DNA of 19,423 bases from Eubacterium sp. (GTDB lineage Bacteria > Bacillota_A > Clostridia > Lachnospirales > Lachnospiraceae), in contig JAMPGN010000061.1 in the NCBI GenBank assembly GCA_023663915.1, positions 1-19,423 on the forward strand. The letters run 5' to 3'. How positions within the stretch are numbered: position 1 is the first letter of the stretch; every line of letters begins with the position of its first letter. This document shows, in pieces, positions 1 through 5,546 of this stretch. Position numbers and translations under genes: made by a program. The notes below the pieces were generated by a model. The model saw only the letters and a list, made by a program, of their open reading frames with translations. It had not been told where the DNA came from and made no database searches.

Positions 1-173
1 TGTCCCGAAATTGCTATTTCACAGACGGAATACTAAGAAAATCTCAGTCTCCTTCACAAGACAACTGCGCGAACTTTTTGTGCAATCTGCCAGCCAAAGT
101 TTATCGAAAGGGCTTTTGACACCCGAATCTTTATAGGAAATTCCTTGCAGGAAAATGCATCGCAGATTATGAC

Positions 174-202
174 TTGACAAGCAAATGCATTGATGACAAG
201 AT
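174..202 (+). promoter_or_regulatory. Candidate sigma-A promoter for the HAD gene pair
   Basis: A perfect -35 hexamer TTGACA (174-179) is followed after 17 bases by CAAGAT (197-202), which matches only three of six -10 consensus positions. The site lies about 115 bases upstream of the likely start at 318. The -35 and spacing are good and the -10 is weak, so this is a moderate to low call. Confidence 0.35.
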
Positions 203-214
203 GATATTAAAAAT

Positions 215-250
215 ATTCGTGACAGTAAAATCGACCGGACAGTCACGAAT
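215..250 (+). repeat. 9-bp inverted repeat in the leader of the HAD gene
   Basis: ATTCGTGAC (215-223) and GTCACGAAT (242-250) are exact reverse complements separated by 18 bases. The sequence lies between the candidate promoter and the gene start, so it could be an mRNA hairpin or a split operator. No T-run follows, so it is not a normal terminator. Confidence 0.5.
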
Positions 251-317
251 GCTGCAAGATTACGGAAAACCAGATGGATTACAGTCTGTGATTAAGGAGT
301 ATGCTCAAGGAACGACT

Positions 318-1070
318 ATGAAAAAACCACAAATGATTATTTTCGATTATGGACATACTCTGCTCTATGAGCCGGGATTTGACGCAAGAAGGTGTGAGGA
401 AGCCGCTTTTGCCTATATCACCCGAAATACGCAGAATCTCAATGTGGGGCAGATCTATGCGGAAGTGCAGAAATTGTTTGCGCAGTTTCACGAACAGAGG
501 AACAGCGGCATTGAGATTCATGAATGGCAGTTTATGCGTTTAATCTATGAGTATCTCGGCATCCAGTTTTGTATTTCTTATCCGGAACTTGAGGAGATCG
601 AGTGGAATGCCGCATCGAAAGGCGCGGTGATGCCTCATGCCGAAAAGATGCTGGATTATCTGAACAAGAGCGGTATACGCACGGCGGTGATAAGCAATAT
701 CGGCTGGTCGGGGCAGGCATTGACGAACCGGATCAACAGGCTTTTGCCGGACAATCAATTTGAGTTTATCATTGCGTCCAGTGAGTATGCGATTAGAAAA
801 CCAAATAAGATGTTGTTTGAGCTTGCACTTAGGAAAGCAGGATTACCGGCAAAACAGGTCTGGTATTGCGGCGACAGTATAACATATGATGTGATAGGCG
901 CACACGGGGCAGGAATCTATCCAGTATTGTATGAGGGCGACACGCCGGGGGAAACCAATCCTTTTTCACACCAGAATGACGGGATTGAGGTTGATTTCGA
1001 TTATTTGCATATTCATGACTGGTTGGAAATGGTGGAAATATTGGATGCGACGGTATCCTTGCAAAAATAG
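318..1070 (+). CDS. HAD-superfamily hydrolase with variant motif I
   Basis: This is a 250-residue soluble protein of the haloacid dehalogenase superfamily, most likely a small-molecule phosphatase of unknown substrate. Motif I is FDYGHTL with the nucleophile Asp10. Motif II is the Ser126 of VISNIG. Motif III is Lys161 in RKPNK, and motif IV is CGDS with Asp186 and the later Asp191. A helical cap domain occupies roughly residues 20 to 105. The position two after the nucleophile, usually Asp in phosphatases, is Gly12, so the usual general acid is missing and the chemistry may differ. The start at 318 is chosen because AAGGAA at 307-312 sits five bases before the ATG and the protein then begins directly with the Rossmann strand. 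The frame is open upstream to 174, but the extra 48 residues look non-homologous. It precedes a second HAD gene by 18 bases, so they probably form an operon. Confidence 0.85.
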   Translation: MKKPQMIIFDYGHTLLYEPGFDARRCEEAAFAYITRNTQNLNVGQIYAEVQKLFAQFHEQRNSGIEIHEWQFMRLIYEYLGIQFCISYPELEEIEWNAASKGAVMPHAEKMLDYLNKSGIRTAVISNIGWSGQALTNRINRLLPDNQFEFIIASSEYAIRKPNKMLFELALRKAGLPAKQVWYCGDSITYDVIGAHGAGIYPVLYEGDTPGETNPFSHQNDGIEVDFDYLHIHDWLEMVEILDATVSLQK

Positions 1071-1088
1071 ACGAAAGGAATATACAAA

Positions 1089-1838
1089 ATGTACAATTAT
1101 ATACTCTTTGATTTAGACGGCACACTGACCGATCCTAAGCTTGGCATTACAAGCAGTGTACAGTACGCTCTTCATAAGTTTGGAATCGAGGAGCCAGACA
1201 GGGACAAACTTGAGCCTTTTATCGGACCGCCGTTATTGGACAGTTTCAAGGAATTTTACGGGTTTGATGATGAAAAGGCGAAACAGGCAATCGTTTATTA
1301 TAGAGAGCGGTTTTCCACGGTCGGTCTGTTTGAAAACGAGGTTTATCCGGGGATACCGCAGATGCTTGAAAAGTTACAGAAAGCAGGGCGGCATCTGGCA
1401 GTTGCGTCCAGCAAGCCGACGGTGTTCGTGATGCGGATTCTGGAGCATTTCGAGATATGCCAGTATTTTGAAGTGATCGTAGGGAGTGAGCTTGACGGGA
1501 CGCGGGTGAAAAAGGAGGAAGTTGTAGAGGAAGCGCTGCGGCAGTTATTAGGCGGCAATCATGAAGTGAATGACATGAGTGAAGATGTGAAAACTTCAAT
1601 GGCTGATAAGGTGTCAGGATGCACGGAACAGCATGCGGAAAGTATGAAAGATCGCAAAGATGTCGTCATGGTAGGGGACAGGAAATATGATATCGAGGGC
1701 GCGAAGGCGTACCGGATCGCCTCTATTGGGGTGACATACGGATATGCGGCAGAGGGCGAACTGGAAGCAGAGGGCGCGGATGTAGTCGTGGAGACCGTGG
1801 AGGATTTGGAAAAGGTGTTGCTTATTTCGAGTTTGTGA
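1089..1838 (+). CDS. HAD hydrolase, phosphoglycolate phosphatase-like
   Basis: This is a 249-residue HAD hydrolase of the Gph-like type, expected to dephosphorylate a small phosphate ester in the cytoplasm. The motifs are complete: DLDGT (nucleophile Asp8, acid Asp10), motif II AVASSKP (Ser107), motif III Lys141/142 after a LDGTR segment, and motif IV VMVGDRKYD (Asp197, Asp201). A C1 helical cap spans about residues 17 to 82. A stretch of about 30 polar residues (roughly 158-190) lies between motifs III and IV, where family members I know are tighter, and may be a lineage-specific insertion. The ATG at 1089 follows GAAAGGA by about nine bases. The gene lies 18 bases after the first HAD gene and the unit ends at the terminator at 1889-1910. 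Substrate is not predictable from sequence alone. Confidence 0.85.
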   Translation: MYNYILFDLDGTLTDPKLGITSSVQYALHKFGIEEPDRDKLEPFIGPPLLDSFKEFYGFDDEKAKQAIVYYRERFSTVGLFENEVYPGIPQMLEKLQKAGRHLAVASSKPTVFVMRILEHFEICQYFEVIVGSELDGTRVKKEEVVEEALRQLLGGNHEVNDMSEDVKTSMADKVSGCTEQHAESMKDRKDVVMVGDRKYDIEGAKAYRIASIGVTYGYAAEGELEAEGADVVVETVEDLEKVLLISSL

Positions 1839-1848
1839 CGAGTTTTCC

Positions 1849-1865
1849 GAGATGCGGGGCATCTC
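1849..1865 (+). repeat. Compact hairpin just after the HAD operon
   Basis: GAGATGC (1849-1855) and GCATCTC (1859-1865) form a perfect 7-bp stem with a GGG loop, ten bases after the stop codon. No T-run follows directly. It may stabilise the 3' end or assist the terminator 24 bases further on. Confidence 0.5.
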
Positions 1866-1888
1866 TTAGGAATTACTCATAATCTCGC

Positions 1889-1910
1889 AAACGAGCGTCA
1901 GCTCGTTTTT
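1889..1910 (+). terminator. Intrinsic terminator after the HAD gene pair
   Basis: AAACGAGC (1889-1896) pairs exactly with GCTCGTTT (1901-1908) around a GTCA loop, and the 3' arm runs into a five-T stretch (1906-1910). This is a canonical Rho-independent terminator and separates the HAD unit from the BlaI-type unit. Confidence 0.8.
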
Positions 1911-1927
1911 ACGCGATAAAATAATTC

Positions 1928-1956
1928 TTGACAGCATAATAAGACTGTAGTAGTCT
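1928..1956 (+). promoter_or_regulatory. Candidate promoter of the blaI-like operon
   Basis: A perfect -35 TTGACA (1928-1933) is followed after 17 bases by TAGTCT (1951-1956), a weak -10. The -10 lies inside the left arm of the large palindrome (1939-1987), so a repressor bound there would block polymerase. An AT-rich alternative -10 further downstream is possible. Confidence 0.5.
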
Positions 1957-1987
1957 ATAGACAACGAATAGACTACTACAGTCTTAT
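1939..1987 (+). promoter_or_regulatory. Nested palindrome, probable BlaI-family operator
   Basis: A perfect 20-bp inverted repeat (arms 1939-1958 and 1968-1987) surrounds a 9-base centre. Each arm is itself a 15-bp dyad of the form AGACT-N5-AGTCT (1942-1956 and 1970-1984). The arms hold TGTAGTA (1946-1952) and TACTACA (1974-1980), which match the half-sites of known MecI/BlaI operators, although here the halves are far apart and face inward. It overlaps the promoter and lies about 70 bases upstream of the BlaI-type gene, so autorepression is the natural reading. A partial extra half-site, ACAGTCTA, occurs at 2013-2020. As RNA it could also fold into a long hairpin. Confidence 0.7.
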
Positions 1988-2054
1988 ATGTTTTTTACAC
2001 GTTCTTGATAACAACAGTCTATTTCATACAGAACATAGAAAGGAAGGATATAAA

Positions 2055-2423
2055 ATGGAACAAGAAACCACCAAATTATTTGATTCAGAATTAAAAGTCA
2101 TGGGAGTCCTCTGGAACGAGGGGGACGTTCCAGCGAAGCATGTAGCGGATCGGCTGACAAAAGAGCTGGGCTGGAACAAAAATACGACGTATACGTTAAT
2201 CAAGCGTTGCATCAAGAAAGGTGCGATCGAGCGTTCAGAGCCCAATTTTATGTGCCACGCGCTCGTACCGAAGGAGGAAGTTCAGGAAGCGGAGACAAAC
2301 GAGTTGATTGACAAGATTTATGACGGTTCTGCAGATAAGCTTTTTGCGGCACTGCTTGGCAGGAAGAAATTGTCCGCTGAACAGATTGAGAAGTTGAAGC
2401 AGATCGTCGGAGAATTTGAGTGA
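2055..2423 (+). CDS. BlaI/MecI/CopY-family transcriptional repressor
   Basis: This 122-residue protein has the size and layout of penicillinase-repressor family members: an N-terminal winged helix (about residues 8-75, including SELKVMGVLWNEG and the recognition region NKNTTYTLIKR) and a C-terminal helical dimerisation segment (about 78-122). Such repressors bind operator dyads as dimers and are inactivated by proteolysis when a partner M56 peptidase senses a signal. The partner is encoded next, with a start 16 bases after this stop. The ATG at 2055 follows an AAGGAAGGA ribosome binding site. The nested palindrome upstream is its likely target. The name does not imply beta-lactam resistance: the neighbouring peptidase lacks a recognisable penicillin-binding sensor, and most such pairs in Clostridia have unknown signals. 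Confidence 0.9.
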   Translation: MEQETTKLFDSELKVMGVLWNEGDVPAKHVADRLTKELGWNKNTTYTLIKRCIKKGAIERSEPNFMCHALVPKEEVQEAETNELIDKIYDGSADKLFAALLGRKKLSAEQIEKLKQIVGEFE

Positions 2424-2439
2424 GAGGGGGATGGCAGTT

Positions 2440-4710
2440 ATGAGTCTGGTGCAAATGAGCTTCTATGGAGCAGTTTTGACTCTGGTAGTCATGATCATAC
2501 GGGCAGTGGCGATTAACAGGCTGCCAAAGAGAACGTTTCTTGTGTTGTGGTGCGTTGTGCTGGTCAGATTGATAGTTCCTTTTCAGATACCGTGTGAGTT
2601 CAGCGTCTACTCCATGATTGGAGGCAGTACCGGAGAGATTGCTGCATCGGAGCAGGCGGGAAATGATATGACACAGAGCACATTGCAGTCAAAGTTATTT
2701 GAAAACGGAAATTCAAACGGAAATTTAAACGATAATTTAAACGCTGATAACGACATATGGAAATCTGGGCTATTGAATGATGGCATCGAAGCGTCAGAGT
2801 ATTCAGACAGCGATACAGTCAATGGAGTAAACCGTGCAGTATGGCTGACCATCTGGGGCATTGGGACAGCGTTGTGTGCCATATTTTTCGCCATAACCTA
2901 TATACGATGCCGCGTAGAGTTTAGTATGTCCCTGCCGATACAGAATGTGTTTGTGGAACAATGGCTAGCGCAAAGAGGCATTTCACAGAATGAGCAGAAC
3001 GGCACATCACAAACAAAAAAAGGCAGCATACCTTTTATGCGGCGTGTGGTGACTGTGAGAACATCCGACAGGATCGATACGCCATTGACTTATGGAGTCA
3101 TACACCCTGTCATCCTGCTTCCCAAGCGGACGGCATGGGAGAAGACCGAGCAGTTAGAATATGTGCTCTGGCATGAGTATATGCATATCTGTTACGGTGA
3201 CAATGTGCTAAAACTCATTATGATTGCTGCACTTTGCCTCCATTGGTTTAATCCTTTTGTGTGGGCGGTGTATTTCCTGCTCAATCGGGATATTGAGCTT
3301 GCATGTGACGAGAGTGTCATACGTAGATGCGGTGTTGATTATAAATCCACTTATGCAGCTATGCTGATCGGCATGGAGGCGAAACGCAGCGGGCTTATGC
3401 CGATGTGCAATAGCTTTGGCAGGAATGCAATCGAAGAAAGGGTACGTGCGATCATGAAAATAAAGAAGTTTTCGCTGGGAGCGGTTCTTTTCGCGGCAGG
3501 ACTGGTTGTGGGTGTGACCACTGCATTTGCTACTTCTGCGGCGGGGAAAGCAGAAAAGAATAACATATCTGCATTGACTAAAGAGGTTAATGAAAGCGCC
3601 ACCGCTGCTTCCAGCCGGATATCGCAAAGATCGAGGGCAACAGGCTTGGAGACGGATACTGCAAATACAGAATTGACACAGGAAGAATACGAGAAACTCC
3701 TAGCCCTATGTCTCAATGATTACGAGGATATGACAATATCAGAATATCGCGATCAAATAGGAACATTGACCGATACGGTTGAGTATATAGACTTGCTGGA
3801 TCGTTATTTTCAGAACGAGGCGTTGTCAGAGGTGTATCCGGAAGTATACGACAATTCAGAGGAATGGGAAGACTTAACGGCGCGAGGGCATGATGATCCG
3901 ACCTTTTATCTGCACTTTGCACTGGAACCGCTGATTGGCGACCGATGGCAGGAACGGGACTTTTCCGGATACCTGTCGGTAGGCGGACAGATTTCGCCAG
4001 AAAATATGACGCAGGACATGGCAACATTGGAATATATGATGGTATTGACTATATTGGACGCTGACAGGCTGACCGTGGGAGAGTATATTCAGACGAGACT
4101 GGCAGTGGATGAAGGGATCAAAGACATGATTGCGTCGGGTTATTCTATAGAAGAATTGGCGGACGAAGCATATATGCGGGATGAGCTTAGGCGTGGAATG
4201 GACGCATTGAGGAAGGAGCTTGGCAGCGGTCAACTGCAGGTGGATATAGAGTATACTTTTCAGCCGCTTGATGCTTTGGAGTGGTATATGGACGAGAGCG
4301 GTCTCTATGGAAATTACCGGAAGGAGAGGGAAGAGGACTGGGAAGAAGTTCTAAAACCATATATGGACTTCGGACTCACGACGTATTATGACGCGCAGAA
4401 CGATGAGGGCAAAATGTTTTTCTATGGCAGGGAAGTGCGAGGAATCATAGACGAGGAAAAAGGCATCTGGATTACGGAACATTCCGGGATCGGTGAGGCA
4501 TATATGCGGAAGACGCAATCGAGGTATATGCGGTCTATGAGGACGGAGAGCTTACCGGATTACGGGCGGCGGATGCGAAGGAGCAGGAAGAGATTGACAA
4601 GCGGCGCAGACAGACAACGGACGGTTCTCGAAGCGGCGGTGCGGATGCGGAGGAAATCAGAGAGTTTTTACCCGGCACAACCGGAGACTATGATTCGATG
4701 CTTTCTTTGA
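2440..4710 (+). CDS. M56 (BlaR1-like) membrane metallopeptidase, 3' end frameshifted
   Basis: This is a membrane-bound zinc protease that probably transmits an external signal to the BlaI-type repressor encoded just upstream. Numbering from the ATG at 2440, hydrophobic helices lie near residues 5-23, 30-50 and 133-155. The zinc motif HEYMH is at 245-249 with the third-ligand region ELACDE at 286-291. A further helix at about 345-365 leads to a long acidic extracellular tail. That tail is not a penicillin-binding domain: I see no SxxK/SxN/KTG arrangement. The ATG at 2440 is preferred over the upstream TTG (2416) and ATG (2431), because GAGAGGGGG at 2422-2430 gives proper spacing. From about 4497 the translation changes into an arginine-rich stretch, whereas the overlapping frame reads smoothly on to 5309. 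The last ~70 codons are therefore a frameshift artefact or a mutation product. Confidence 0.85.
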   Translation: MSLVQMSFYGAVLTLVVMIIRAVAINRLPKRTFLVLWCVVLVRLIVPFQIPCEFSVYSMIGGSTGEIAASEQAGNDMTQSTLQSKLFENGNSNGNLNDNLNADNDIWKSGLLNDGIEASEYSDSDTVNGVNRAVWLTIWGIGTALCAIFFAITYIRCRVEFSMSLPIQNVFVEQWLAQRGISQNEQNGTSQTKKGSIPFMRRVVTVRTSDRIDTPLTYGVIHPVILLPKRTAWEKTEQLEYVLWHEYMHICYGDNVLKLIMIAALCLHWFNPFVWAVYFLLNRDIELACDESVIRRCGVDYKSTYAAMLIGMEAKRSGLMPMCNSFGRNAIEERVRAIMKIKKFSLGAVLFAAGLVVGVTTAFATSAAGKAEKNNISALTKEVNESATAASSRISQRSRATGLETDTANTELTQEEYEKLLALCLNDYEDMTISEYRDQIGTLTDTVEYIDLLDRYFQNEALSEVYPEVYDNSEEWEDLTARGHDDPTFYLHFALEPLIGDRWQERDFSGYLSVGGQISPENMTQDMATLEYMMVLTILDADRLTVGEYIQTRLAVDEGIKDMIASGYSIEELADEAYMRDELRRGMDALRKELGSGQLQVDIEYTFQPLDALEWYMDESGLYGNYRKEREEDWEEVLKPYMDFGLTTYYDAQNDEGKMFFYGREVRGIIDEEKGIWITEHSGIGEAYMRKTQSRYMRSMRTESLPDYGRRMRRSRKRLTSGADRQRTVLEAAVRMRRKSESFYPAQPETMIRCFL
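2703..2750 (+). repeat. Four 12-bp tandem units inside the M56 gene
   Basis: Four consecutive 12-base units begin with AAACG (2703, 2715, 2727, 2739). The first two differ at one base and the last is most diverged. They encode the asparagine-rich units NGNS, NGNL, NDNL and NADN in the loop between predicted membrane helices. Unit gain or loss would keep the reading frame, so this is a candidate length-variable linker. Confidence 0.75.
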
Positions 4711-5309
4711 AAAAGGCGAATTACCAGCGGATGACCTTAGCGGATTTTAACATTGCGCTGTTGGAATGGGGAAATGAACACTCGGACAGTTATGACAGGA
4801 TCATGTGCGATGCAGGCTGGGATGATTTTCGCGTTGACTTATCAGAGGAAGATAAAAAGTTTGTGACTCGTACAGTCAATCTATCATCAAATGAAAATGC
4901 AATGTATGTGAGGAGTCTTTACACAGGGAAACCGGAGGAGGACGTTTGTCTTGGCGATGATCTTACGAGGCAGCCACAAGGCGACGAGGCGGAATATGTG
5001 TGGTGTCATCTGTATTACCAGTTTTGCTATCATATTTCGGACAAAACGAAAGTGACGGTCGGTGAGCGTGACCGCTGTGTCGGTGGTATGCAGAAAGACA
5101 TAGAGGATTTCTGGGAGCAGACGGACATCGAAGAACTTCTCAAGATGGAGAAAACGGACATCCTCAAGAAACTGAATGAACTGGCTAAAAAACACAGCAC
5201 CAAGGATATTACGATCGCGATCATGCCGGAGAAGAGTGGGTTTGAGTGTATGGATGAGCGGGAATGGATGGAAGAACGGCAAGCGCAGGAACCAAGTGGA
5301 CAATTTTGA
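4497..5309 (+). pseudogene. Out-of-frame 3' part of the M56 peptidase gene
   Basis: This frame opens after a TGA at 4494-4496 and continues to 5309. It reads GIYAEDAIEVYAVYEDGEL near its start, joining well with the last sensible residues of the upstream frame (ITEHSGIG). Adding a single G in the GG at 4497-4498 would merge both frames into one protein of about 956 residues. The first internal ATG is at 4698 (203 codons) and lacks a clear ribosome binding site, so independent translation is doubtful. The segment beginning YDSMLSLKKANYQRMT resembles YEKLLALCLNDYEDMT in the upstream part, suggesting the sensor tail holds two related domains. The function of this tail is unknown to me. It could be a true pseudogene or a sequencing error. 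Confidence 0.75.
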
Positions 5310-5373
5310 CTTGAAATTTATGAAGGCTGATTGAAATGCATGAAATACCATGGAATGCGTTACTTTTCAGTGC

Positions 5374-5402
5374 TTGAAAAAAAAGAAACAGTATGTTATA
5401 TT
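5374..5402 (+). promoter_or_regulatory. Promoter of the two-component operon
   Basis: TTGAAA (5374-5379) and TATATT (5397-5402), each one base from consensus, are separated by 17 bases. The predicted start point is near 5408-5410, giving a leader of about 140 bases before the response regulator. Confidence 0.7.
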
Positions 5403-5415
5403 GGAAACGTAAAAG
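5402..5415 (+). promoter_or_regulatory. Weak cre-like site at the transcription start
   Basis: TGGAAACGTAAAAG matches the catabolite-responsive element consensus (TGNAANCGNNNNCA) except for the final CA. It lies directly after the -10 hexamer, a place where CcpA binding would block initiation. Carbon catabolite repression of a sugar-sensing operon is plausible, but one mismatched site is weak evidence. Confidence 0.3.
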
Positions 5416-5499
5416 GAACAACCGCCTACAAGGTGGGTTGACCGTTAAAAGGAAAGAAAAACCACCCCGTTTACCTATCATTAGGTTCGGGGTGTTTTT
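5408..5499 (+). promoter_or_regulatory. Leader RNA with terminator, candidate attenuator
   Basis: The leader contains an imperfect stem, AACCGCCT (5420-5427) with AGGTGGGTT (5431-5439), followed by a strong terminator. GGTGG (5432-5436) is also complementary to CCACC (5462-5466) in the 5' arm of that terminator, so two mutually exclusive folds are possible, as in attenuators and riboswitches. I do not recognise a named riboswitch class. The promoter is upstream of the terminator and the response regulator downstream, so readthrough must occur for expression from this promoter. Confidence 0.5.
5463..5499 (+). terminator. Intrinsic terminator within the leader of the regulator gene
   Basis: CACCCCG (5463-5469) pairs with CGGGGTG (5488-5494). 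An inner stem ACCTA (5473-5477) with TAGGT (5482-5486) closes a TCAT loop, and TTTTT (5495-5499) follows. It lies 47 bases before the response regulator start, downstream of a good promoter. Confidence 0.75.
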
Positions 5500-5546
5500 A
5501 TGTAATAGGAAATTCCGCCAAGGAAAAGGAGAAAGGCACAGGTGTT

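Larger units (their letters stand above)
1..317. other. Left-edge stretch without a recognisable gene
   Basis: No convincing gene is seen here. Frame 2 is open from the left edge to a TAG near position 149, but its translation resembles no family I know. The opposite-strand ORF is basic and cysteine-rich without recognisable domains. What can be seen is a TTGACA hexamer at 174-179, a near-repeat of AATGCAT at 164-170 and 184-190, and a 9-bp inverted repeat at 215-250. The most likely reading is the promoter and leader of the HAD gene that starts at 318, preceded by the end of an unseen upstream unit. Confidence 0.5.

Noticed and set aside
2..149. Open frame from the left edge, possible tail of an upstream gene
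   Set aside because: The translation shows no family resemblance or codon pattern like the neighbours, and about 50 codons at an edge can occur by chance.
164..190. Direct repeats of AATGCAT as a regulator site
   Set aside because: Two short AT-rich copies 20 bases apart are expected by chance and have no further support.
4490..4510. Programmed ribosomal frameshift in the M56 gene
   Set aside because: No heptamer slippery sequence or following hairpin is evident at the switch point, and a lost G explains the change more simply.
2055..5309. Beta-lactam resistance module
   Set aside because: The repressor and M56 core resemble BlaI/BlaR1, but the sensor tail has no penicillin-binding motifs and no beta-lactamase or PBP2a gene is nearby.
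5400..5500. Assignment of the leader to a named riboswitch class
   Set aside because: I compared it from memory with common classes (preQ1, fluoride, THF, guanidine, c-di-GMP, ZTP) and saw no clear match, so only a generic attenuator is reported.
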